Part shown: in pieces, positions 25,862 through 34,122 of the stretch
Layout: each line of letters begins with the position of its first letter
Position numbering within the stretch: the first letter of the stretch is position 1
Assembly: GCA_032160705.1 (NCBI GenBank)
Contig: JAVHVE010000065.1
Location: forward strand, 62,001-126,000
Length of the DNA stretch: 64,000 bases
Direction of reading: 5' to 3'
Origin: QHXM01 sp032160705
Lineage (GTDB): Bacteria > Acidobacteriota > Blastocatellia > Pyrinomonadales > Pyrinomonadaceae
Notes under the pieces: model-generated
The model's input: the letters and a program-made list of their open reading frames with translations, nothing else
Told to the model about the DNA's origin: nothing
Databases searched by the model: none
Made by a program: the position numbers and the translations under genes

Positions 25862-25983
25862 AAGTTGGCAGTAGGCAGTTAGCAGTTGGCAGTAAAAACA
25901 AAAGGCAGTAGAGACGCGGCATGTCTTTACTGCCTTTCTTGCTTTTCTGCCAACTGCCCACTGCCTGCTGCCAACTGCTTTTC
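25861..25983. repeat. Heptad-repeat palindromic element 7
   Basis: The left arm words are GGCAGTA, GGCAGTT, AGCAGTT and GGCAGTA. The right arm is CTGCCAACTGCCCACTGCCTG plus CTGCCAACTGCTTTT. It lies between the convergent sigma-factor and DNA-ligase genes, with the stop codons at its two edges. Confidence 0.82.
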
Positions 25984-27613
25984 AGTGTGATTGTTTATAG
26001 AGCCGCTTCAAGCGTTCGAGCGTGTCGGCCTCGCGCGTGCTCTTGTCTGTGCGCTCGCGCTTGAAGCGCGGGATGCGTAGGACGTAGCCTGCACGGTAGC
26101 GATTCGTTTTCTGTATATCCTGAAAATCCACTTCCAAAACCATCTCCGGCTCAATCTCGACATTGCGCCCGCGCGTCGTGATGATCTTCGGCTCAAGTTT
26201 CGCGGTTAAATCTTTCAGCGTCTCTTCCGAAAAACCCGTGCCGACCTTGCCGACAGTTTTGAATTCGTCTTTATCCCGAATGGCCACGACCAGGCTGGAG
26301 AGCAGTCCACGCCTGCGGCCAGAACCCCAGATGCCGCCCACGACGACCACATCCAAAGTTTCAAACGCGGGCTTGATCTTCATCCAATGGTGCGTGCGTT
26401 TGCCGGGCACATACGGCGCGTCAGGGTCTTTCACCATCAAACCTTCGTGCTTGGCACGAAGCGCCTGCTTAAAAAACTTCTCCTCATCCTTAATCTGGTC
26501 GGACACTATTTCGTCAGTCATCTTCACCCTATCGGTTGGTCGAAAAAGGTTTTTGAGCTGCCTTCGGCGCTCGCTCTGCGGTTGATTCATCAAATCCTGG
26601 CCGTCGTGGTAAACGAGGTCGAAGAGATAGAGCACGAGCGGAATCTCGCGCGCTTTCTCTGCGATGCCATGCACGCGCCCCAGTCGCATGAGCACGGCCT
26701 GAAACGGCTGCTTCACTTTGAGCCCGGCATCGAAAGCGACAGCTTCACCTTCGAGAATCGCGTCGCCGCCCTTCCAGGCTTTCTGCAAAGCCCCAACAAC
26801 ATCGGGCAAGGCCGCGCTATCGTCGTTGAGCCGGCGCGAATAGAATTTAATCTCGTCAGGTACCCCGCGTTTCAGATGGATTTGCAAACGCGCGCCGTCG
26901 TACTTCACTTCAAAGATGATCTGCTTGCCTCGGAGTCGCTCGAATATCTCGCGCGCATCGTCAACCTTGTGCGCGTTCATAAACTGGTAGGGACGAAAGA
27001 GGGTGAGGCCTGCGCGCTCAAGACTGCGCGCGCCCTGTTTGGCGCGCGTCGCGGCCAGGCCGATGTCGTTGGTCATCGCGTAGAGATGCTCCACGCTGCG
27101 AGCGTCTACATTGAAGGCGCGGGCAATCGCTCTCGCGAGAGTTCCGAAGCCGACGCCGATACGCATTTGATTGAGCGCCATCCGCGTAAAATATTTCGCG
27201 CCGTTGGCTGTCGTGTTGTTGAAGATGTCTTCGATCAGTTTCAACCGATCTTCATCGCGCTTGACCGTCCGGTTGACGCGCTGCCAGAGCTTGTCAACCG
27301 TCAGTGTGTCCGAGCCACGCACCAGCCGGGCTGCGACTTCGCTCATATCGCCCGTTCGCTTCACCTCGTCGTCAATCTCGCCTTCAGTCTGATTGGAAGC
27401 CCCGACGAGTGCCGCCCGAATCATGCCCGGCCCTAGCCCTAGCTTGTCCGACAATCGCGGGTCAACCAGTTCGCCAACGGTCAAGTGCGCGACCGCCTCG
27501 AGCGTCGCTTTATCGAGACGGACGAACATCTCGGAGAGTATCCGCAATCTTTCGGCATCGCTCCTGGCCTGTTGAAGAGCATCGTAGTTTTGTGCGAGTT
27601 TGGAAAATTTCAT
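25982..27613 (-). CDS. ATP-dependent DNA ligase (archaeal/eukaryotic type)
   Basis: A 543-residue ligase that seals nicks using ATP rather than NAD+. The N-terminal DNA-binding domain covers about 1-205 (with VGELVDPRLSDKLGLGPGMIRAALVGAS). The adenylation domain has the nucleotide-binding Lys237 in EVKYDGARLQIH, and motifs III (FDLVYHDG), IV (EGLMVKDPDAPY) and V (HHWMKIKP) follow. An OB-fold domain ends the protein. Bacteria use NAD-dependent LigA for replication, so this is likely a repair enzyme. It is divergent from a family-4 uracil-DNA glycosylase; the 112-bp gap must hold both promoters, which suggests a shared repair function. Confidence 0.93.
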   Translation of the reverse strand: MKFSKLAQNYDALQQARSDAERLRILSEMFVRLDKATLEAVAHLTVGELVDPRLSDKLGLGPGMIRAALVGASNQTEGEIDDEVKRTGDMSEVAARLVRGSDTLTVDKLWQRVNRTVKRDEDRLKLIEDIFNNTTANGAKYFTRMALNQMRIGVGFGTLARAIARAFNVDARSVEHLYAMTNDIGLAATRAKQGARSLERAGLTLFRPYQFMNAHKVDDAREIFERLRGKQIIFEVKYDGARLQIHLKRGVPDEIKFYSRRLNDDSAALPDVVGALQKAWKGGDAILEGEAVAFDAGLKVKQPFQAVLMRLGRVHGIAEKAREIPLVLYLFDLVYHDGQDLMNQPQSERRRQLKNLFRPTDRVKMTDEIVSDQIKDEEKFFKQALRAKHEGLMVKDPDAPYVPGKRTHHWMKIKPAFETLDVVVVGGIWGSGRRRGLLSSLVVAIRDKDEFKTVGKVGTGFSEETLKDLTAKLEPKIITTRGRNVEIEPEMVLEVDFQDIQKTNRYRAGYVLRIPRFKRERTDKSTREADTLERLKRLYKQSH

Positions 27614-27725
27614 CGCTGAAGCATTCTCTCAAAGTGAATTCAAAATAGACACAACCGAAGATGGAAATGCGCTAGTATGCAAATTGCAAGCCCAATCCGG
27701 CGAAACGGAAAGCAGGGAGTATCAG

Positions 27726-28295
27726 ATGGCGAAGTCAAAGAAGGTGCGGAGACTCGAAGAACTGGCCGCGCAAATTCGAGTTTGCACGAAGTGCCCGCTC
27801 TGGGAATCACGCACTCTGGCCGTTCCGGGCGACGGAAAATTTTCATCGAAAGTGATGATTATAGGTGAAGCGCCGGGCAAAGAAGAAGATGAGACGGGGC
27901 ATCCTTTCGTTGGCTCGGCAGGGCGTTACCTGGATCACGTGCTTGAAGGGACAGGGCTTGACCGCAACGATTTCTTTATCACCAACACTGTCAAATGCCG
28001 ACCGCCGAAAAATCGCACGCCCAAGAGAAATGAGGTCGAAACCTGCACCTCAAACTACCTGTTCGAGCAAATCGAGTTGATTAACCCGAAGCTCATTGTG
28101 CTGCTTGGCGGTGTGGCCGCCAAAAAAATGCTGGGTGTGAAAAGCATCAACGAAGCGCGCGGGCGCATCATTGAGCGTGACGGGCGCAAGTACCTGGTCG
28201 GCTATCACCCCGCCGTCAGGTTTTACCGGGAAGATTTAGGCTTGAAAGTGAAAGAGGATTTTGCACGGCTCAAACGTGAGCTAAAAAAACTTTAA
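27726..28295 (+). CDS. Uracil-DNA glycosylase, family 4 (Fe-S)
   Basis: A 189-residue enzyme that removes uracil from DNA at the start of base-excision repair. Four cysteines (20, 23, 91, 107) fit the 4Fe-4S pattern of family 4 enzymes. Motif 1 is GEAPGKEEDETGHPFVG (47-63) and motif 2 is YHPAVRFY. Glu in GEAPG separates it from family 5, which has GLAP. An internal ATG at 27726 with AGGGAG ahead is chosen; the in-frame upstream ATG at 27600 would overlap the ligase gene and add 42 residues without similarity. No obvious partner follows it. Confidence 0.93.
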   Translation: MAKSKKVRRLEELAAQIRVCTKCPLWESRTLAVPGDGKFSSKVMIIGEAPGKEEDETGHPFVGSAGRYLDHVLEGTGLDRNDFFITNTVKCRPPKNRTPKRNEVETCTSNYLFEQIELINPKLIVLLGGVAAKKMLGVKSINEARGRIIERDGRKYLVGYHPAVRFYREDLGLKVKEDFARLKRELKKL

Positions 28296-28418
28296 GGCAT
28301 GACTTTCGCTTCAGTTGCTGTTCAAGACCGTGTGCGGAAACCCACTAAAATGTGACCGGTGAGTGAACAGCCCGTCAGTTCCAGATGTATGAAACGATTG
28401 CATCCTGGATTGATGGTC

Positions 28419-29483
28419 TCAGCGCAGATTGCTCTTCGGAAACAGCACGCGTTCCGGCTCGGCGTTGAGTCGTTCAAGCATCTTTTTAATCAACTTGGTC
28501 TTGACTCTCCCCGCCTGCTTCGGCTCGACGAGATAGCGGACGATTGCCTCGACCCATGTGTTATTGCTGATGCGGAAAAAGACCGCCGGATGCTCTCTGA
28601 CCTCAAGCTGGTCAACCGGCGTATGCGCCAGCAGCTCACGAAACGTCTTGACCCGTTCAATCATGGCCTGCCCCAACTCTTCTTCCGCCGCCTCCTGCAT
28701 CGTCTTCGCGACGAACTCCAAATCGCTCTCATAAGCGACTTGAAAACTAATCTCGTTCCAGATGTAGGGAAAGAGCGGCCAGGAATAATTGTAGACGGCT
28801 GTGTTGAGAACCTTTGAATTTGGAAACTTGATGACTCTGCCACTCGGATGATCCGTCGAGAGATATTCCCCGCCGAATTCCCAGAGCGTTGTATCGAGAT
28901 AGCTGACATCAATCACGTCGCCGGTCGCCTCGCCGATTCTGATGCGATTGCCCACGCGGTAGGGCGCTCTGACCAGAATATAAATCCATCCGATGAAACT
29001 CGTGATCGGGGTCTGAAGCGCGAAACCGAGAATCAGCGAGATTAAACCAAGCGAGACAACCGTGGTGTACCAGTTGGCGAAGATGATGGAGATGACGATG
29101 AGAACCAGAACCAGCCCGACCAGCAGCTTTAAGATGCGCCTGAGATTGTATCTCGTCGCAGCATCGTCAAGGCGACCGAAGACGTAGAGGTCAATCGTCT
29201 TCGCTACTCCCAGGACGAGTACGATGGCCATCATGCCGAGCGTGAGCCGCTGGAGCGGTGGCAGATACTTACCCGCGAAATTGAAGAAGTCTAAGCGGAG
29301 CAGGTAATACAATCCGCCCAAGACAACGAGCAGCAGAACGTAAGTGAGGAGCCAGACTTTCTGCCTAGTCACGACGACGGGCTTGATAACTTCTTTCGTG
29401 GTCGCCGTCTGTTTCAGCGCCTCGCGGACATCTTTCCGCTCTTTTAGGCGTTCGACCTTCGCTTTCTCTTTGTCTGTCGCCAT
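28419..29483 (-). CDS. MscS-family mechanosensitive channel
   Basis: A 354-residue inner-membrane channel. A charged cytoplasmic N-terminus of about 40 residues is followed by TM segments at about 42-62, 78-98, 118-138 and 146-172. The pore-lining helix and beta domain include GFALQTPITSFIGWIYILVRAPYRVGNRIRIGEATGDVIDVSYLDTTLWEF, the typical MscS signature with the GDVIDV motif. A C-terminal alpha/beta domain follows. It opens under membrane tension during hypo-osmotic shock. It lies 60 bp after glmS on the same strand and may share its transcript; a degenerate palindromic repeat sits in the gap. Confidence 0.9.
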   Translation of the reverse strand: MATDKEKAKVERLKERKDVREALKQTATTKEVIKPVVVTRQKVWLLTYVLLLVVLGGLYYLLRLDFFNFAGKYLPPLQRLTLGMMAIVLVLGVAKTIDLYVFGRLDDAATRYNLRRILKLLVGLVLVLIVISIIFANWYTTVVSLGLISLILGFALQTPITSFIGWIYILVRAPYRVGNRIRIGEATGDVIDVSYLDTTLWEFGGEYLSTDHPSGRVIKFPNSKVLNTAVYNYSWPLFPYIWNEISFQVAYESDLEFVAKTMQEAAEEELGQAMIERVKTFRELLAHTPVDQLEVREHPAVFFRISNNTWVEAIVRYLVEPKQAGRVKTKLIKKMLERLNAEPERVLFPKSNLR

Positions 29484-29497
29484 CTCTCCAGACTATG

Positions 29498-29545
29498 GCT
29501 CCGGCCTTTAACGCCGGGACTGTATTAGCCGCTCAGGACGGCTCT
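29498..29545. repeat. Degenerate palindromic repeat (CCGC/AGCCCGGC family), copy 2
   Basis: CCGGCCTTTAACGCCGGG is a short core hairpin, followed by AGCCGCTCAGGACGGCT. The same elements occur, better preserved, at 20273-20350 and 42988-43180. Confidence 0.5.
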
Positions 29546-31406
29546 ATTCAACCGTCACGGACTTCGCCAGATTGCGCGGCTGATCCACGTCGCAGCCTCT
29601 CCGCACGGCGATGTGATAGGCCAGCAGTTGCAACGGGATAACTGCAAGGATGGGCGAGAGTAAATCGCTCGCTGCGGGAATCTCGATGACGTGGTCTGAG
29701 ACAACCGACGACATCGAATCGTCTTCATTCAAGATCGAGACGACGACGCCTTCGCGCGCCTTGACTTCCACAATGTTCGAGTGCGTTTTCTCATAGCGAA
29801 TCTCTGAAGCGCGGTTGCCCTCTTCGCGCGTGTTGATGAAGACGACCGGCAGACGCTCGTCAATGAGCGCGTTCGGCCCGTGCTTCATCTCGCCCGCCGG
29901 ATAGCCTTCGGCGTGAATGTAGGAAATCTCCTTGAGCTTGAGCGCGCCTTCGAGCGCGACCGGAAAGTTGATGCCGCGACCCAGGTAGAGAAAATCGGTC
30001 GAGCGGAAAAACTCTTTCGATAGCTCCTCGACATTGTCTGACTCGTTTAAGAGATGCTCGATCTTGACGGGAAGCTCCGCGAGTTGCTGCGCGTGGTGCT
30101 TCGCCTGTTCTTCTTTCAACACGCCGCGCAGTTGCCCCAGATAAAGGCCGAAGAGATAAAGCGCAATCATCTGCGAAGTGAAAGCTTTGGTCGAAGCCAC
30201 GCCAATTTCCGGCCCGGCGTGAGTCAGGATAGCGCCGTCGGCTTCGCGCATAATCATCGAGCCCTGGACGTTGCAGATGGCCAGAACTTTCGCGCCATGC
30301 TCTTTCGCTTCTCTGAGAGCGGCGATGGTGTCAGCGGTTTCGCCGGATTGAGAGATGACCAGCAGCAGCGTGTCTTCATCAAGGACGGGGTCGCGGTAGC
30401 GAAACTCGGATGCGTAATCAACGTCAACGTTGACGCGCGCCAGTTGCTCGATCATGTACTTTCCGGCCAATCCGGCGTGCCAGCTCGTGCCGCAGGCCGC
30501 GATCTTGATCGAGGTGAAGCGTTTGAAATCACTTTCGGTGATGTTCTTCATCTCGTCGAGAAAGACGCGGCCACTATCGAGCGAGATGCGACCCTGCACG
30601 GTGTCGCGAACGGCGCGCGGCTGCTCGTAAATTTCCTTGAGCATGAAATGCTTGAAGCCGCCTTTTTCCGCCATGATCGGGTCCCAGGTGATGCGCTGCT
30701 GCACAGGCTCGACAGAGTTCCCGTCAAAATCTATGACGCGAACGGCGTCACGTGTGAGCACGGCGATTTCGCCGTCGCCTAAGAAAAAGATGTCGCGCGT
30801 GTGTTGCAGGATGGGCGGAATGTCGGAGGCGACGAAGTATTCGCCGTCACCGAGGCCGATGACGACGGGCGGCCCCTGCCGAACGGCGATGATCGTGTCA
30901 GGCTCGTCGGCATTGATAATCGAGAGAGCGAAGATGCCATGAAGGTCTGAAACGGTGCGGCGCACGGACTTTTCAAAAGAGTCGCCTTCTTTCAGATATT
31001 CTTCGATGAGATGAGCGACGACCTCCGTGTCTGTTTCTGTGACAAAGCGATGATCGCTCTTACGCAGGCGGTCTTTCAGTTGAAGGTAGTTTTCGATGAT
31101 GCCGTTGTGGACGACGACGACGCGCCCTGTGCAGTCGCGATGCGGGTGCGCGTTTTCTTCCGTCGGACGCCCGTGCGTTGCCCAGCGCGTATGGCCGATG
31201 CCGTAAGTGCCGTCGAGTGGATGTAGGCGAATTGCTTCTTCGAGATTGCGGAGCTTGCCTTCGGCGCGGCGAATCTCAAGGTCGTGGCTTTCATCAACGA
31301 CGGCGATGCCAGCCGAATCGTAGCCGCGATATTCCAGTTTCCTGAGCCCATCAATGATGACAGGCACAACCTGCTTGTTACCGACGTATCCAACAATGCC
31401 ACACAT
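29544..31406 (-). CDS. glmS: Glutamine-fructose-6-phosphate aminotransferase (isomerizing)
   Basis: A 620-residue enzyme that makes glucosamine-6-phosphate from fructose-6-phosphate and glutamine, the first step to UDP-GlcNAc. The N-terminal Ntn glutaminase begins MCGIVGYVGNK, with Cys2 as nucleophile after Met removal. Two SIS domains follow (for example ACGTSWHAG and SQSGETADT), and the C-terminal active-site tail ends NLAKSVTVE. The start codon is fixed by the Cys2 requirement. It is preceded by glmU and yvcK on the same strand. A palindromic element occupies the glmU-glmS gap, and there is no glmS ribozyme. Confidence 0.97.
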   Translation of the reverse strand: MCGIVGYVGNKQVVPVIIDGLRKLEYRGYDSAGIAVVDESHDLEIRRAEGKLRNLEEAIRLHPLDGTYGIGHTRWATHGRPTEENAHPHRDCTGRVVVVHNGIIENYLQLKDRLRKSDHRFVTETDTEVVAHLIEEYLKEGDSFEKSVRRTVSDLHGIFALSIINADEPDTIIAVRQGPPVVIGLGDGEYFVASDIPPILQHTRDIFFLGDGEIAVLTRDAVRVIDFDGNSVEPVQQRITWDPIMAEKGGFKHFMLKEIYEQPRAVRDTVQGRISLDSGRVFLDEMKNITESDFKRFTSIKIAACGTSWHAGLAGKYMIEQLARVNVDVDYASEFRYRDPVLDEDTLLLVISQSGETADTIAALREAKEHGAKVLAICNVQGSMIMREADGAILTHAGPEIGVASTKAFTSQMIALYLFGLYLGQLRGVLKEEQAKHHAQQLAELPVKIEHLLNESDNVEELSKEFFRSTDFLYLGRGINFPVALEGALKLKEISYIHAEGYPAGEMKHGPNALIDERLPVVFINTREEGNRASEIRYEKTHSNIVEVKAREGVVVSILNEDDSMSSVVSDHVIEIPAASDLLSPILAVIPLQLLAYHIAVRRGCDVDQPRNLAKSVTVE

Positions 31407-31518
31407 GATAAAGCAGGGATGAGGGCGGAGGGATGAGGGATGAAAAAGTGACTACTCAGTTTGAGTCACTAAATTTTCATCCCTCATCCCTCCGCCCTCA
31501 TCCATTTGTCCCTCCTCC
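31407..31518. repeat. Heptad-repeat palindromic element 8, overlapping the glmU 3' end
   Basis: The left arm words are GATGAGG, GCGGAGG, GATGAGG and GATGAAA. The right arm (TTTTCATCCCTCATCCCTCCGCCCTCATCC) is complementary. The loop holds GTGACTACTCAGTTTGAGTCAC. The right arm lies inside the glmU reading frame, and the left end touches the glmS start codon. Confidence 0.85.
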
Positions 31519-32939
31519 TTATTTTCGTTAAGCCTCTTCTTGACAACCGCCGGAACGCCCGCGACGAGCGTGTCGGGCGGGACATCTTTCGTCACCACAG
31601 AGCCCGCGCCCGTGACGGAGTTACGACCGACGCGCACAGGCGCGACAAGCATCGTGTCTGAGCCGATCTTGACTTCGTCTTCAATGACCGTCTCGTGCTT
31701 ATTCTTGCCGTCGTAGTTGCACGTGATTGTGCCCGCGCCGATGTTCGTCTTCTCACCGATGGTCGCGTCGCCGAGATAGGTCAGGTGCATCGCCTTGGAT
31801 TTGCGACCCAAACGAGATTTCTTCATCTCGACAAAATTGCCGACCGACGCACCTTCTTCCAGCTTTGCGTTCATGCGCAAGTGAGCAGAGGGGCCGACCG
31901 TACAGCCATCAGAAACTTCGCTATCCACAATGACGCAATGATCTTTGATGCGGACGCCGTTGCCGATGCGAGAGTTGGTGATTCGCGTGCCGGAGCGTAT
32001 CTCGCAATCGTCGCCGATGACGGTGTTGCCTTCGATATGCACATCGGGGTAGATGACGCAGTCGCGCCCCAGTTGCGCCTCCGCGCTGACGTAAGTATGC
32101 GCAGGGTCAATAAAGGTCACGCCGCTATCGAGCATCAGGCGACGGAGCGTGCGCTGGCGCAGGATGCGTTCAAACTCCGCCAGCTCAACGCGCGTGTTGA
32201 TGCCGGAAACCTCGCGTGCGTCTCCATGCACGAAGATGCTGACATCTTCGCCGTCGGCACGAAGGATGCCGGGCACATCCGTCAGATAATATTCACCCTG
32301 CGCGTTGGCGGGCTGAACGCGCTCAAGCGCATCGAACAGCGCGCGCGTCTCAAAGCAGTAGATGCCAGCGTTAATCTCCTTGAGCTGCCGCTCTTCGACG
32401 CTCGCATCCTTTTGCTCCACAATTTTCTGGAAACGCCCATCCTCATCGCGCACGATGCGCCCGTATCCGGTCGGGTCTTCGAGACGAACGGTCAGCATGG
32501 TGCAGGCCGCACCGCGCCCGCGATGCGCGCGGTGTTGTTGAATGAGCGCGCCCAAAGTCTCTGCGCGAACGAGCGGCACGTCGCCTGAAAGAACAAGCAG
32601 CGTCGAGCCCGCGCCTGAGAGCGCATCGCGCGCAACCATGACGGCATCGCCTGTCCCGCGTTGTTCGGCCTGTGTAATGAAGGCCGCGCCGTGCTCGCCT
32701 AACTCTTCGCGGACGGCCTCCGCGACCTGTTCGGCCTGATGGCCGACGACGACATGGATGGGGCGCGAGGTGAGCGCGGCGGCGGCGCGGGCAACGTGCG
32801 CGATCAGGGGTCGCCCGCCAAGCTGATGCAGCACTTTCGCCGTGCGCGAGCGCATGCGTGTGCCGAGTCCGGCGGCCAAAATCAGCACATCCAGCACTGC
32901 TGGCGCGTCCTGCATGGTGAACTGCGTTTGTTTCTCCAT
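31452..32939 (-). CDS. glmU: Bifunctional UDP-GlcNAc pyrophosphorylase / glucosamine-1-P acetyltransferase
   Basis: A 495-residue enzyme performing the last two steps to UDP-GlcNAc. The uridylyltransferase domain has LAAGLGTRMRSRTAKVLH (21-38). The left-handed beta-helix acetyltransferase domain follows, with hexapeptide repeats, GNFVEMKKSRLG, and the active-site region KAMHLTYLGDATIG. The chosen ATG lies 5 bp after the yvcK stop, so translation is probably coupled. The last ~22 residues (KEEGQMDEGGG...) are encoded by the arm of a heptad palindromic element and are probably an added tail rather than part of the enzyme. Confidence 0.95.
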   Translation of the reverse strand: MEKQTQFTMQDAPAVLDVLILAAGLGTRMRSRTAKVLHQLGGRPLIAHVARAAAALTSRPIHVVVGHQAEQVAEAVREELGEHGAAFITQAEQRGTGDAVMVARDALSGAGSTLLVLSGDVPLVRAETLGALIQQHRAHRGRGAACTMLTVRLEDPTGYGRIVRDEDGRFQKIVEQKDASVEERQLKEINAGIYCFETRALFDALERVQPANAQGEYYLTDVPGILRADGEDVSIFVHGDAREVSGINTRVELAEFERILRQRTLRRLMLDSGVTFIDPAHTYVSAEAQLGRDCVIYPDVHIEGNTVIGDDCEIRSGTRITNSRIGNGVRIKDHCVIVDSEVSDGCTVGPSAHLRMNAKLEEGASVGNFVEMKKSRLGRKSKAMHLTYLGDATIGEKTNIGAGTITCNYDGKNKHETVIEDEVKIGSDTMLVAPVRVGRNSVTGAGSVVTKDVPPDTLVAGVPAVVKKRLNENKEEGQMDEGGGMRDENLVTQTE

Positions 32940-32944
32940 AAAAA

Positions 32945-34042
32945 TCAGATTTGGATAATTGCGGGGCGGCGCACGCGCGCCTGTTCGCAACAGGCCAGCA
33001 CCACACGCGCCAGCTTATCAGGATTGTGCCGGACTTTTTCGCCTTCGTCCAGAAGGTCTGCGCGAATGATCTCCGCTTCCGCGCCAAAAGCTTTCTCAAA
33101 CATGTGATCCTGCATCCCTATCTGGTAAGCGCCGTCGGCAGCGTACAGCACAGCCTGTTCGCGGCTAACGGGATGGTCGTTGAGGATGACGTAATCAAAA
33201 GCTATTTCAGGCGCATACCTTTTGACCGTCTCAAGGTGCTGGCGTGCCGTGTAGCCGTCCGTTTCGCCGGGCTGTGTCATCAGGTTGCAAATGAAAATTT
33301 TGATTGCACGCGCCTGACCGATGGCGTCGGCCACTCGCGCGACCAGCAGATTCGGCAGGATGCTTGTGTAAAGCGAGCCGGGGCCGATAGTGATAACGTC
33401 CGCCGTGCGAATGGCTGTGAGTGTCTCAGGAAGGGGAAGACATTGTTCAGGCTCAAGCCGCAGGCGACGAATGGGCGCACGCGAGGCCGTGATCTGCGTT
33501 TCGCCGCGCACCTCCGTGCCGTCTTCCAAATCCGCAACGAGCCGCACATCGTTAATCGTCGCCGGGTAGATACGACCTTTACTCGCCAGAACCTCGGAAG
33601 AGAGTCGAACTGCTTCGACGAAATCGCCCGTGACTTCCGTCAACGCAGCGAGGAAAAGATTGCCGAAGCTATGGCCGCCGAGTTCGCCCGAACCGCGAAA
33701 GCGATAGCGAAAGAGGCGCGAGAGCAAGGTGGAATCTTCCGAGAGCGCGACCATGCAGTTGCGTATGTCGCCGGGCGGCAACATCTGCAACTCTTCGCGC
33801 AGCCTGCCGGAACTGCCGCCATCGTCCGAAACGGTGACGATGGCCGAAAGGGTTTCAAGCCACACCCCCTCGCCATCGCTTGCGCCGACAAGCTGCTTGA
33901 GTCCAGCCAGCAAAGTAGAGAGTCCTGTCCCGCCGCCGATAGCGACGAGGTTCAAGCCGTGATTGGTTTCTGCGACTGGCAAACTTTTTCGATTCCCTTC
34001 GAGAGAGGTGGCCTGGGTTCTTTCAGCCACAAGTGAAATCAT
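32945..34042 (-). CDS. yvcK: YvcK/GlmR-type regulator (CofD-like fold)
   Basis: A 365-residue cytoplasmic protein of the YvcK/CofD family. The nucleotide-sugar-binding start GGGTGLSTLLAGLK follows a 30-residue leader, then VTVSDDGGSSGRLREEL, DIRNCMVAL and a C-terminal VAIGPGSLYTSILPNLLV-type segment. In Bacillus and related bacteria YvcK (GlmR) binds UDP-GlcNAc and adjusts GlmS activity, carbon flow and cell-wall synthesis. Here it heads a cluster with glmU and glmS, which strongly supports that role. The glmU ATG begins 5 bp after its stop. Some references call the family gluconeogenesis factor. Confidence 0.9.
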   Translation of the reverse strand: MISLVAERTQATSLEGNRKSLPVAETNHGLNLVAIGGGTGLSTLLAGLKQLVGASDGEGVWLETLSAIVTVSDDGGSSGRLREELQMLPPGDIRNCMVALSEDSTLLSRLFRYRFRGSGELGGHSFGNLFLAALTEVTGDFVEAVRLSSEVLASKGRIYPATINDVRLVADLEDGTEVRGETQITASRAPIRRLRLEPEQCLPLPETLTAIRTADVITIGPGSLYTSILPNLLVARVADAIGQARAIKIFICNLMTQPGETDGYTARQHLETVKRYAPEIAFDYVILNDHPVSREQAVLYAADGAYQIGMQDHMFEKAFGAEAEIIRADLLDEGEKVRHNPDKLARVVLACCEQARVRRPAIIQI

Positions 34043-34122
34043 ATCTGAAAGGTAAAGGCTTTCAAAGCTATATGCTGGGCGGAGGTGCAGAAGATTAGGG
34101 CAGAGACCAGAGGGAGAGATGC

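Noticed and set aside
28359..28817. 152-residue plus-strand ORF opposite mscS
   Set aside because: It is the antisense shadow of a well-supported MscS gene and has no domain of its own.
31407..31520. glmS ribozyme upstream of glmS
   Set aside because: The region is the heptad palindrome and the glmU 3' end; no ribozyme core or conserved pseudoknot sequence is visible.
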